Shown: positions 34,523-46,141 of the stretch, in pieces
Numbering within the stretch: position 1 is the first letter of the stretch
Layout: each line of letters begins with the position of its first letter
Assembly: GCA_029851415.1 (NCBI GenBank)
Contig: CM056743.1
Span: 95,144,501-95,208,500, forward strand
Direction: 5' to 3'
Length of the DNA: 64,000 nucleotides
DNA from: Eretmocerus hayati
Taxonomy: Eukaryota; Arthropoda; Insecta; Hymenoptera; Aphelinidae
Translations under genes and position numbers: made by a program
Notes under the pieces: model-generated
What the model saw: only the letters and a program-made list of their open reading frames with translations
Database searches by the model: none
What the model was told of the DNA's origin: nothing

Positions 34523-36042
34523 TGTTTCAGAAGTATGATGGGTCTTCCAAATGGAGCAGAACTCATTGGCTTCGCGGACGATGCGGCATTAGGGGTGGTC
34601 GCCGAAACCGCGTGGCAAGTGGAGTGTGTGGCCAATGAAGCTCTTTACTGCATTCGTCAATGGTTCCCTGGGAACGGGCTAGAGCTTGCCGAGCACAAGT
34701 GCGAAGCGATGCTAGTCACCAAGAGGAGGAGTTTCGAAACCCCCGTGTTCTTCATCAACGGGTACGAGATTCTACTCAAGAGGGAACTCGAGTACCTTGG
34801 GTTTGGTTTGATGACCGATGGAGCTACAAGGCACAAGCCAAAGAAGCAGCGCTGAAGGCGGACAGGGTCGGTGGCGCCCTCCAGCGGCTCATGCCAAACA
34901 TTGGTGGCCCCAAGCCGAACAGAAGAGACTTACTAAGCACCGTGAGCTATTCCATCATGCTGTACGGTGCACCAGTTTGGGGACAGGTAGCTAGAGGGTC
35001 CGTTGTCGATGCAAAGCTAGATCCAGTCCAGCGGCGTTTCGCACTACGGACGATCAACGCTCATTGCATGGTGTCCGACCACGCAGCCTGTGTGCTTGCG
35101 GGTACATCACCTATTTGCCTGCTTGTAGCCGAGAGAGTGCGGGTATTGAAACGCCAAAAAACCCTTAAGAGCGATGGAGTCGTGCTCAACCCCACTCGTA
35201 AGGCCATCATACGAGACGTCGAGAGGGGGGAGACCGTCAAAGAGTGGCAAAAAGAGTGGGAGAGCTCAACGAAAGGGAAGTGGACGCGAAGACTGATCCC
35301 CAACATAGCTAGGTGGATCGATCGAGCTCGCGGAAAAACTGGATTACTGGCTGACGCAAGCGTTAAGTAGGCATGGCTGCTTCGGAGAGTACCTGGAGCG
35401 GTCCCAGAAGAGGGAGACCCCGGTCTGTCAGATGTGTGCGGCAGACTGAGACGATGTGGAGCATGTACTCTAGTGCATGAACACAGCTGTGGAGCGAGCG
35501 GAGCACGCGAACTGGCTTGGAAATCAGATCACCCCTGAGAATCTAGTGCCATTCATGCTCCGCAGCAAAGAGACATGGGATAAGATCACCGCCTATATCA
35601 AGACGGTGATCACCCGAAAAGAAGAGCGAGAACGGGCATTGCAGTGCCAAGCAAGGGCATAGCGAATAACGACGACTTGAAGAGTGATCAATGACGACGA
35701 AGAGAGAAGACAGAAGAGCGAACACACCAAAGAGGAACGCCCAATGGCGCGCGATACGCCTCCCACCCTGAAGTAATGCTAACGCGGTTCCGGGGTGGGT
35801 TGGTTAGATAGTGGTTAGCTGTCCCCAGTTCTGCAATGATGGCTTGCCAACATCGTAAGGCTGACAGCAGAAGGTTTTAGCCCTTAGGGCACACGGGCGT
35901 TGGATCCATGCTTAGCCGGTTTACCGGGGAAGCAAAATGAAAATTCTTATGGTCTGCCGGTGGGAGATCCATTAGGGATGGCCTGTCATCAGATTTTTCC
36001 TCATATTTCACTTTAAAAAAAAACTGTTTTAGAAGTATGATG
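34523..36042 (+). mobile_element. R1-clade LINE fragment with 18-bp TSD
   Basis: TGTTTYAGAAGTATGATG is present at 34523-34540 and 36025-36042 with one mismatch. Between them is the 3' part of an R1-type ORF2, a GC-rich 3' UTR and a short A-run (36014-36023). This is a 5'-truncated target-primed insertion outside rDNA. Confidence 0.85.
34541..35662 (+). pseudogene. R1-like ORF2, reverse transcriptase C-terminal half
   Basis: The first segment (to 34855) contains the active site IGFADDAAL and the block NGLELAEHKCEAMLVTKRR. The frame shifts once near 34830 into a second segment (34660-35370) with the thumb region SYSIMLYGAPVWG and RRFALRTINAHCMVSDHAACVLAG, diagnostic for R1-clade elements. A stop at about 35368 is followed by the C-terminal zinc motif (QMCAAD...HVL.CMN, about 35435-35480), interrupted by stops, and the tail ORF 35477-35662. 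The N-terminal endonuclease is missing through 5' truncation. Confidence 0.85.
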
Positions 36043-36060
36043 ATAGTTAATTATATGATA

Positions 36061-36469
36061 CATTTTACTGGTGAGAATGAAAAATGGTTGACACAACAAA
36101 CATAACTTGTGATTCCGGTGTTTCATTGCTAAAAATTGACTCCTATATGCAAACAAATCATTACGAGACCAAGTGTCTCATTTCATTAGTTCGTTGAAAC
36201 CTCCATATCTACCTCGCTATTTTGAGGTATACACATGAGGTGCTATATTTGTTAAAGAAATGAAGATCCTTGAATTTATGTGCTTGGACCAAAATGAATT
36301 ACCAAGTCTCTTAACAACCTCATCACAACTACTATATAATCTCAACTGCTTGGGATGAAGATGCCCCACGTTTCTATTTTTTGTGACAAGATGTAGAAAT
36401 TATTTTCTAGCTATTGAACACCGGAATCACGAGTTGTGTCAACCATTTTTCATTTTCACCATCAAAATG
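36061..36469. mobile_element. 409-bp MITE-like inverted-repeat element
   Basis: Ends CATTTTACTGGTGAGAATG and the near-complement CATTTTGATGGTGAAAATG. Arms of about 60 bp share GAAAAATGGTTGACACAA and TGATTCCGGTGTT. No clear target duplication. Confidence 0.8.
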
Positions 36470-36637
36470 TTGTGAGTGACCAATAGGCTCTGGATCTCGG
36501 GAGAGAACCAGTGGTCAAAATTTATCATAAGGGATGGGTACCTCGATAGAGGTGTACGTAATTTTTTTTGGATCGATATTAGGATCAGAATGTGCGGATC
36601 GATCGGGGTTGCTCTATTCGGCCATATTCCACGTATA

Positions 36638-37058
36638 CGAGAGGACTTCAGCTCTCGCAACGCGAAAGTACGGATCGAATATAGGATCAATTTCTATCCC
36701 TGCATACCAAGTGGACTTCAGCACTTTAGCATGTCAAAATAAAATTCGATAGGGAATATAAAATCTTTTGAATAGTTTTCCACACGTGGCTTAGGTATGG
36801 ATGGAAACTTAAGCATATCCACCCCAGGCACACGAGTGGACTTTTTGGGGGTTGAGTTTTACCCAGACATGAGGTGAGGACTTCAGCTCATTCCCATCTG
36901 CAGATAAGCAGATAATAGTCAACGATTTCGCCTTCACCCAAGTGCCTGTGCATGAGAAAGGACTTCAGCCACCACGAACACAGGTTACCCTGGTCGCATA
37001 GTCAAATCAGACTTTCATCCTAAGTTCAAAGGGACTTCAGCCTTCGATTCTCAGGATG
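36638..37058. repeat. Array of five hairpins with invariant GACTTCAG loop
   Basis: GGACTTCAGC occurs at 36643, 36713, 36878, 36960 and 37032. In most copies the flanks pair with different sequence in each: CGAGAG/CTCTCG, AAGTG/CACTT, GTGAG/CTCAT and AAGG/CCTT. Copies 3, 4 and 5 add an outer stem (CAGA/TCTG, CCTGTG/CACAGG, CATCCT/AGGATG). A partial copy lies at 36834. Stem sequences change while the loop does not, which suggests selection on structure or a structured repeat. No known RNA family recognised. Confidence 0.65.
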
Positions 37059-37596
37059 ATCGTCTTGGAGATTCATCGAGCTGTACTCAGTAAAACACAT
37101 ATATGTAGATTCAACCATAAAAACGTGGCTATTCATCTATGCTCGAAAATCAAAGAAAATTGATCGAAGTTTTCAGTACTTCTGCTTATTACTCCAATTT
37201 TATCATATGACTTTTCACATAAAGAAGCCAGAAGTTGTAAAACTCAATTTTACAAGGATATCATTTACAATATTTACAGGATGCCTAATTTCGCAATTAT
37301 TTCCAAATACCAAGAAAAAATCTCACGTATATTTGAATTTCTAGAAATCTAACGTGTGCAATCAATAAGAATAAATGGGAGAAAACCTTATTGTACGTTT
37401 TTTATCGCAAGAATTAGATTGTAAAATGAAATAAGAATAGAAAATCGATTGTTTTCAAAAAAAGCTTATATGTACTGGAAAGCTCGGAAAATAAGCTTCA
37501 TGATGGTATAAAAAAGTTTCTCATTTCATACAGTTTTATATGAAAAATTCCTCATAGAAACTCGTAGAATTTTCTAAAATTTCTATGTGTTAGTAC

Positions 37597-38160
37597 CAGG
37601 GTTTGTGACTAAACGAAAGTACACTAAAAAGAAACAATATGTTCATTTTCGTTTATTGAAAAACTAAATGAAACTTGATTAAGTTCTAATTTCGTTGATG
37701 ATGAACGAAACTGAACGTGAACGATACTTCAAGGAATTTTGAGAAATTAAACTAAACAAAACAACCTCGCTTTTAGTTTCGTTTAATGGGCACTCATCAA
37801 AATCGAAATTGATTCGGTTCCGATTTTCACGGGTTCGACCATAACTCAATCTTATTGTCTTAGTTGCCTTCTTCAGCGAAACCAAGGCTTGTGCTCTCTT
37901 TGGATGTTGGCGAGACAAAAACTTTTGATTTAGTTTAGTTTAGTTTATAATAAAACGAAACTAAACGAAAATGACCTCTAATATCGTTGAAAACGAACCA
38001 AATTCCAACAATGATTTCGTTGAAACTCACTAAACGAAACCCAAACGAAAGATAATTATATTCGAGATAAACGAAACTAAACGAAAGCGATTCTAAAATC
38101 GTTGACCAAAAACAGAACTAAACGAAACTGAAATAAACGAATCTAAACAGAAGTGTTGAA
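37597..38160 (+). repeat. Left subterminal AAACGAAACTAAACG array
   Basis: Many degenerate copies of AAACGAAACTAAACGAAA on the plus strand, densest at 37940-38150. The mirror array on the right is 54960-55451. Confidence 0.85.
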
Positions 38161-38656
38161 AGAACAATTGAGGAAAAAACAGACTTTGGGCGACTATTAT
38201 TGAGTAAGAGTGTCGATAGTGAAGATGTTGAATGAGTGTACGCTACGTGCTGTTGCTCCGGTGCTTCAGAACGGTGATATCTTCCACGCACTCTTGTGCA
38301 TGGAGCAGGCATATATCCGCTTTCTCCACCTATATTCAGCGGGAAAAATCCTGACTAGAGCGCTCGCGGTAGCAGAATACGACACGAAAAAATGGGGGCC
38401 AGCGACGGGCGCGAGGAATCGCGCAGGATCGCGAGCCGCCGAACCGCGACAGCTGACAACAGCTGATGTGTTCTTGCCTATCAATATGGCTGTTTGTTTG
38501 AATCTATATATTCCACGCCGCTTTCCATCCGGTCACATGAGCAACTTGTGTTTGAAACAACGTGGACGTAGTTTTTTTAGTTAGATCAGACTACTGCTTG
38601 AGGAGCACAGGTTCATAATCTATGGGCATTCAATGATACTTACCACTCTTGTTATA
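38161..38656 (+). other. Unassigned hAT interior with one 124-residue ORF
   Basis: The ORF 38210-38584 is the longest here. It is rich in Ala and Arg, lies in a locally GC-rich patch, and has no motif I recognise. Probably chance. Confidence 0.3.
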
Positions 38657-40922
38657 TGAGTACGTCCATGTCAAATTCAAACGGTTTCTGCAACTACTTT
38701 TTTAAAATTCCCATACCATTTTTTTCGACGTGGGGTACCAAAATAAAATATTTCCTATAGTTTGTAGGCCCAAAAAATTTTTTTTGTCTCAGATAGGCCT
38801 GCAAGAGTGATTTTACCGAAAAATCAAAAATTGAGGCTATCCTACCGTATTTTGCTCGTAACTTTTGATTGCTCTGACCAATTTGGATTTTTCAAAAATT
38901 ATTCAAAAGGTGACTCCAAAAGCTTTCGATTGACCGCTAGTAAGACCTCTCCCAGTTGTTTTTTGAACATCCGAAAGCTGAAATACTCAAAAATCACGGT
39001 TCGGCTCAAAACTTTTTTGACGTATATTTTGATTTTTTTTATTCCATTCTTTTTCAATTTTAAGAGTAATGAACTACCTGCAAAAAAATTTTCAACCATT
39101 ATTTCTCCTTTTGGGGCCTCCTAAAGCTGTTTAAGTACGCAAAACCATCTCAAAAACTCGAAAAATGCATTTTTACCTCGTTCAACTTCCTTGGGAGACC
39201 TCGCAACTAATCCCATTGTGTTTCCAAGACTGTTTTCCCTTAGGAATAACTGTTTTGAGTATTTTTTTAGTGTCACAGATGCCCAGATTTATAGAAATTC
39301 ATTTCAAAAGCAAATTTTTATTCAATAATTAGTATCCTCTGCGCATGTGTTGTTCTCGACGTCTCTGAAAGTGTTCTCAATCAATAGCTGGTTCAATTTC
39401 CTTCAAAATAACCTCTTGCTGAAGTCAATTTCATGCAGTAGAACCGGAGCTACATCTGTCAAACTAAAAAGAAATGTCTCAGGTATCAAATCCGTGAGCC
39501 TGGAGAAAGATTGTCGGTCTCGCCTGCCGGTTGAAGCGTGTATTTCCGCTTCTACTCCATCAAATTAAGTCTAGCAAGGGGTCATTTTGAAGGAAATTGA
39601 TTCAGCTACCGATCTGAATCGTTTTTGAAGCACCAAAGTCATTTGCCTGCGCAGAAACTTCACATTTGTCTGATCAGAGTCGGAAAAAATTGGTGGCAAT
39701 GATTCGTTAGATTCGAATTTCTCGTGCATGCAAATGACTTCGGATCTTCGAAAACGATCCAAATCGGTAGCTGACTCAATTTCCCTCAAAATGACCCCTT
39801 GCTGAAGTTAATTTGATGGAGTGGAAGCGGAAATACACGCTTCAACCGGCAGGCAAGACCGACAATCTTTCTCCAGGCTCACGGATTTGGTACCTAAGAC
39901 ATTTCTTTTTAGTTTGACAGCTGTAGCTCCGGTTCTACTGCATGAAATTGACTTCAGCAAGAGGTTTTTTTTTGAAGGAAATTGAACCAGCTATCGATTG
40001 TGAACATTTTCAGAGACGTAGAGAACAACACATGCGCAGAGGATGCTAATTATTGAATAAAAATTTGCTTTTGAAATGAATTTCTACAAATTTGAGCATC
40101 TGTTACGAGGGAAAAATACTCAAAACAGTCATTCCTAAGGTAAAACAGTCTTGCAAACACAATGGGATTAGTTGCGAGATCCCCCGAGGAAGTTGAATGA
40201 GGTAAAAACGCATTTTTCGAGTTTTTGAGATGGTTTTGCGCACTTAAACAGCTTTAGGAGGCCCCAAAAGGAGAAATAATGGTTGAAAATTTTTTTGCAG
40301 GTAGTTCATTACTCTAAAAATTGAAAAAGAATGGAATAAAAAAAAATCAAAATATACGTCAAAAAAGTTTTGAGCCGAACCGTGATTTTTGAGTATTTCA
40401 GCTTTCGGATGTTTTTCGAGTTTTTGAGATGGTTTTGCGCACTTGAACAGCTTTAGGAGGTCCCAAAAGCAAAAATAATGGTTGAAAATTTCCTTGCAGG
40501 GAGTTCATTTTTCCAAGAATCGAAAAAGAATGGAATAAAAGAAATCAAAATATACGCCAAAAAAGTTATGAGCCAAACCGTGATTTTTGAGTATTTCAGT
40601 TTTTGGATGTTCAAAAAACAACTGGGAGAGGTCTTACTAGTGGTCAATCGATAGCTTTTGGAGTCACCTTTCAAATGCTTCCTGGAAACCCGAATTGGTC
40701 AAAGCAATCAAAAGTTACCAGCAAAATACGGTAGGATAGTCTCAATTTTTGATTTTCCGGTAAAATCACTCTTGCGGGTCTATCTGAGACAAAAAAATTT
40801 TTTGGACCTACAAACTATAGGAAATATCTTGTTTGGGTACCCCACGTCGGGGAGAAACGGTATGGGGATTTGAAAAAAATAGTTGCAGAAACCGATTGAA
40901 TTTGACATGGACGTACTCATGT
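38657..40922. mobile_element. 2.27 kb foldback element
   Basis: Arms 38657-39651 and 39728-40922 are inverted copies: outer ATGAGTACGTCCATGTCAAA, inner AAAGTCATTTGC. The loop is about 76 bp. The right arm is longer because of an internal tandem duplication. Only short ORFs. Confidence 0.88.
40212..40612. repeat. Tandem duplication of about 195 bp in the foldback right arm
   Basis: TTCGAGTTTTTGAGATGG starts near 40217 and again near 40413. Each is followed by the same blocks to GTATTTCAGYTTTYGGATG. The left arm has one copy. Confidence 0.85.
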
Positions 40923-41040
40923 GTGAGCTTGACTAGGAGCTTACAAACTTATTGCAGAGTTTTCAACGGGTTCACACCACTCCAATTTTGCGGAAAATTG
41001 AGGACTGCAGAAAAGAAAAGCATGTGAAGTCGTCGACAAG

Positions 41041-41751
41041 CGGTCGACAGAGGCAAAGGTACCCTGGCATCGAAATTGTGAGCTGTCGAAAATCCAAAAA
41101 GACAGATCGATGCACCGAAAATTCTACGTTCTGAATCCACAAGCAGAAGAACTTTACCTCTTTCCATTTTTTTTAAATTTTCAGAAAACTAGCTCATTCC
41201 ACCCATCGTCGTGCGCCTTGACCCTTGCTCGTAGTGACACACTCTTGGTCTAGAAAAATTCTACCCGGTCTAAAAAAAATTCTACCACCTCAGTTTTTCC
41301 AAATTTTCTATTGGGTTTTCCGTGATTAGCAGTTAATAGGCTTCGACTCGTGGTCATCTGCAGTCAGCTGATACATTAACCGTGGTGTGGCACATCTTGC
41401 TGGTGTGAACGTGGCCTAATGTAGCACGTTCACACCAGGGCTTGGGATTGGAAAATATTTCTACTGATCACGGGAAACCCAATAGAAAATTCGGAAAAAC
41501 TGAGGGGGTAGAATTTTTTTTAGACCGGGTAGAATTTTTCTGGACTAAGAGTGTGTCGCTACGAGCAGGGGTCAAGGCGCACCAGGATGGTTGAAATGAG
41601 CTAGTTATCTGATAATTTGAAGAAAAATGAAAAAAGTTAGAGTTTTTCTGCTTGTGGATTCGGGAGGTAGAATCTTCGTTGCATCGATCTGTCTTTTTGG
41701 ATTTTCCACAGCTCACAATTTCGGTGCCAGAGTACCTTTGTCGTCGACAGG
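41041..41751. mobile_element. 0.71 kb foldback element
   Basis: Arms about 41041-41332 and 41462-41751 share CAAAGGTAC, CAAAAAGACAGATCGATGC, AGAAAAATTCTACCC and ATTTTCTATTGGG in inverted order. The spacer holds a 13-bp perfect stem (TGGTGTGAACGTG). Confidence 0.88.
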
Positions 41752-42493
41752 GTGACACGACACTTGCGTGTAAGTGAGTGTGTCTGTGTGAGATCTCTCG
41801 GTCGTGTTCTTGTGCCCCCGTTCTCTAATGCGCGGCAGAGCCACTAGACGGCATTCGCTAGCAACTTGGACACAGCGAATAGTGACCGTAGTCCAAGCGG
41901 GAGTACTAAATGACCCGGTAATTTATTTGAAGCTGCCGTCGGATGTATCTAGAAGATGAACAAATGGCCGGGTGAGCTCATAGTTGACAGTATGCAAAAG
42001 AAATGCTCATGCAAACCATTCCAGTACGCTTCGAACGTTGTTCATGGCGATGGGCTCTCAGGCGAGAAAAACTCTACACGAACTGAAAATAATTAAACAA
42101 TCTCAAATGTCCACGTTTTTCTATTCGTTTTCCCGTAGAATGAGTTAATGATTAGCGTGAAGATCAGATACTCGCTATCTCATACATCACCCACACATGC
42201 TCCTCTACTACCAGTTCAAGTGAACGGGTGACCTGGACTTTCATGCTTTTGATCACCAATCTGAAAATTCGAGGTGGTGCAGTTCTTTTCAGTCCGAGTA
42301 GAGTTTTTCTAGCAGAAGAGCATATTGCTACGATTAATTTTCGATGTGAATGATTTCGATTACAATGGCTCGGCTGAGCAAGTTTTTTTGCTGAGTTCAA
42401 AAAATTTGAAGAAAGATGATTATTCCTGGACATTCATCGGTCAGTAAAGTTTCTGCTCCAGTAATTCCTGTCTTTGGGATTCTTATACCCGAT
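41752..42493. other. No gene recognised
   Basis: Nest interior between the foldback and the next element; short ORFs only. Confidence 0.5.
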
Positions 42494-42499
42494 AATTCC

Positions 42500-43207
42500 T
42501 ACGGAAGCCCGTATGGACATATAGTGAGCTGCTCATAAATGTACGAAATAACTCGGTTCGATGAGCAGTTTGAGCGAGTGAGTTGCTCGCTCGCTGCGAA
42601 GTTTTTCACGGCATCAACGTGAGCGACTCATTTGCTCGCGCGGGTGGCCTGCTATACATAGAGATCAACTCTTCACAAATACAGATCCAAAGAGCCGGGG
42701 TTTCAGCCTAACCTAGGGCAAATTTTTTTTTCATTTTTTCTCATCCCCACGTTGCAGATAGGTGTTGGAGGGAAATGAACTTATCAGCTGAGACTGTCGA
42801 ATAGTTAGTGTACCCATTAATGCCCACCTCGAATTCTGTAATTCTCTACCTCTAACACATCTTGATATTTTTCGCTTGCACTCATTTTGGAGCTCATTTT
42901 GGGAATTTCCACAAAATTTAAGTTGTCTTCATCATGCCAAGTGAGATGAGTTCAATTGTTTGAATGGCAAATGAAGAATAGCGCCCTGAGAGATCACAAA
43001 GGGGTTTCCACCAGAGTCCGTGCTCACACACTACCCTTATATCTTGCTCAAAATCATAAACATACCCGTATTATATATGGACATTATCGCGCAAACTTAT
43101 TCATTTATGTCCACAAATCTGGGGATTGGTAATTGATTCTCCGCGTGTTCCTGCAAACTTTCCAAATTCGTTTCCACCACGGTTTTATAATTTTTGCATA
43201 TGAAAGA
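42500..43207 (+). repeat. Left arm of the TACGGRAGCCCG element
   Basis: The outer part (to about 42820) matches 53940-54223 inverted. The inner part (about 42820-43207) matches 45745-46122 inverted, including ATTATCGCGCAAACTTA. Confidence 0.85.
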
Positions 43208-43938
43208 CGATCCGTCATAGAACTCTTCAAGAAGTATAATTTCGGTTGTGTGTGTTAGTCCTATTGACTATTCCACGATACAGCTTTTGAGTCCACCTAC
43301 ATCTGACATACATGAAAGTGACATTTGGCTCTGGAATCGGTCGCAAAAATATTAGAGTTGACGTACAGACGTACCCGCGCCGATTCCATCAATCCTCATC
43401 ATACATTGATGTGAGAAAGAAACCAGATATTTGTATTTCCAAAAATCCACGCGTGCAAACCTAAAACAAGCACATGCATCTCGTACTAAAAACTTTGTTT
43501 TTCACAAAAACCATGCTGCACGTGAGGTTCTCGCGAAGAATGAACTTTTTCGTGCGCTCGACACGTGACATTAGCGGTTACTACCAGTATGACTGGGTTA
43601 CAATAGTGCTCACAGAACTGACGAAGATGATCACATTTTAATTTTTGGAGACACATACACCAATGTTCATACAGCATCCACAATTCCAACTCTGGGCCTT
43701 TTCTCGCGCGCGGATCCGATCATTTGACATTACATTTTCTCTAAATTTCAAGTGGAACAAAATGACCTAAAATAAATTTAGGGTGCACTGTTGGGATTTA
43801 CAACCTCTCATTTTCATTGGGAATCTCATCATTAAAAAAAAGGTACGTGGTTCGGGGTCTGAGCATTTTAGTCATGATACCTATGAAAAATAATCTGTCG
43901 AACATTGTACATTGAGGAGAAAATTGGAGGATCCCCAT
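43208..43938. other. Interior of the TACGGRAGCCCG element, no gene recognised
   Basis: Short ORFs without motifs; unrelated to the flanking arms. Confidence 0.5.
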
Positions 43939-45202
43939 TGCCCACACAGCATGGAAATGTTCCAGGGAAACGTTTCAGTGGAATATTTCGATGAGATATT
44001 GCAGGAACCTCGCAAAAACATTTCAGGGAAAGTTTTTGTAACATTTCATCGCACTATTCCAATGATTCCTCCCAGGATTCTTGCAGGAATATTCCAAGAA
44101 ATGTATTTGTAATATTTCATTGCAATATATCATGAATATCTTTCGGAGAGCTTCTCGAAACATTTCATGGAACATTACTCAAAGGGTTCCAGGAATATTT
44201 GTCGGAAAGATTCTGGGAAGGTTTCTGGAATATTTCATGTTGCAATATTCCATGGATACGACTTTGAAATTTCTTGTGGATTGTTGCACGACAATTTTGG
44301 AGCGATTTCGTAATGATAGACTCTTGTGGACCTACTTAGTGCTTTCCGAATGATTTCTCAAAGGTTCTCGATAGCCTCCTTGGAAATTTCGACTCAATTT
44401 GATAACAACATTGACAAATATGGAAATTTCGGAAAACAAAATCATGATACATCTACATGATTCGTTTTGGTAAAGTGAAAAGTTTTGCGTCACCTCTGAC
44501 TTGGAATTTTGTTTTATTTTCTTTCCACTTTCTCCTCCTCTGAATTTCACCTATTTCAGTAGACAGTCTTCTTTCCCACTAAGTCCGCGAGAGAACAGAA
44601 TAACCATTTTCATATCAAGAACTTGAATTACAATCCTCATTGTATGTATCAAATCGCGAAAAACGAATGAAATTCAATCACCAACTCATTCGCACATCAC
44701 AAACACTCGCGTCTAGCTAAATAAACGTTTTGAGCCACTACGTGCAAATACGTAAGTAGCTCAGGGAACAACGTTGCAGACGAGTAATCCGAAGATGGCA
44801 GAGTCAAAACCAACCGGCCACACTCATGTACTGCGTTATCACAGCATATCCATACCTCTACTGATCACAATTTCAAGAGGTTTAATAGTCAAAGAACAAA
44901 TTTGGATGTAAATACTCTCAATTTGAAAATGGGATTATCTTGCTCAGTCGTCGCAATATTTACTATCTCGAATTCCCGCAAATATTTCAATGTGATGTCT
45001 CTGAAACGTTCCTGAAATGTTTCTGAAACATTACTGAAACATAGAAAGGTTCTTCAGAAGTAAGGTTTCCAGAAATATCTCCTTGGAAGCTTTCATAAAC
45101 ATTTTCAGCCGCGGACATATCTATATTCCAGAAATGTTTCAGTAAAATATTCCTGAGATGTTTTCCGAACCGTTTCTGATATGTTTCCATGCTGTGTGGG
45201 TG
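43939..45202. mobile_element. TG-duplicating TIR element with degenerate GGAATATTTC repeats
   Basis: The ends CCCACACAGCATGGAAA and complement (43941-45200) are flanked by TG on both sides. The left 350 bp and right 215 bp consist of degenerate GAAATATTTC/GGAAACATTTC repeats in inverted orientation, around a non-repetitive core of about 640 bp. Same plan and same TG duplication as the satellite element at 46123. Confidence 0.78.
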
Positions 45203-45744
45203 GGTTGATTACTCAGACGCTGGGTCTGAGGATATACGCAGGGCCTCAAAAATCACAGCTCGCGCGGGTGCTATTTCGACCGTCACACCCTCAGTCTTCG
45301 AAGAAACAAAAGATAACTCGACGGGTCGGCCTCAGACTCTGATGCCACGACTTATCAGAATACGCGTAAAAAAATTTGAATGAGTTGATTCGGAACTTGG
45401 CTGTCGAAATGGTAGACACGCGCACGCTTTTCGATAAGTTTGCGCGATAATGCCCATATGTCTCATACAACTGAAGTTATTCCGAATTCGAAATGCGACG
45501 AATTAGATGAATAGACTACCCATTGTTATGAAGGGTGAACTGATCTCTGTTCGGAATCCTTCACCAAACTAATTTTGCTACGTTTCTCGCCTCGAAGTAC
45601 TCTCAAAGGAGAGTGAAAACTTGCAGGCGCCCTGGTCACCCCGTCTTCGCAGAGTCTCTCACAATCGCTCATGAATCTCCTGAAACTCTTGTTTATATCA
45701 CTTCCCAACTCCAGATGCACCTCAATCGGCAATTCATATACAAA
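45203..45744. other. Interior of the TACGGRAGCCCG element, no gene recognised
   Basis: Contains a second partial copy of the arm motif GTTTGCGCGATAATGCCCA at about 45438-45457. Confidence 0.5.
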
Positions 45745-46122
45745 AATTATACAACCGTGGCAGAAATGAATTTGAAAAGTTCGCAGGAACACGCAGATAC
45801 TCAATTTCCAATCCCCAGATTTTTGGACATAAATGAGTAAGTTTGCGCGATAATGCCCATTGATACTACGGGTATGATTATGATTTTGGGCAAGATATAA
45901 GGGTAAAGTGTGAGCACGGACTTTGGAGGAAACCCCCTCGCAATCTCACAGGGCGCTATTCTTCATTTGTCATACAAACAATTAAACTCATATCACTTGG
46001 CATTTTGAAGACAACTTAAATTTTGTGAAAATTCCCAAAATGAGCTCCAAAACGAGTGCAAGCGAAAAATATCAAGATGCATTAGAGGTAGAAAATTACA
46101 GAATTTCAGGTGGGCAATAATG
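45745..46122 (-). repeat. Right arm (inner piece) of the TACGGRAGCCCG element
   Basis: Inverted match to about 42820-43207. It is cut at TG|CCCTGC by the satellite element. Confidence 0.85.
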
Positions 46123-46141
46123 CCCTGCTGGAAGAGATGGA

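Noticed and set aside
36638..37058. CRISPR-like interpretation of regularly spaced repeats
   Set aside because: Repeats are only 10 bp, flanks are paired not spacer-like, and the genome is eukaryotic.
36638..37058. Hammerhead or other known self-cleaving ribozyme
   Set aside because: No CTGATGA/GAAA core on either strand; only a simple stem-loop pattern is visible.
38210..38584. 124-residue ORF as a hAT transposase fragment
   Set aside because: No hAT dimerisation or RNase H-like motifs.
41333..41461. 13-bp perfect stem as an independent RNA gene
   Set aside because: It is the loop region of a foldback element and has no other support.
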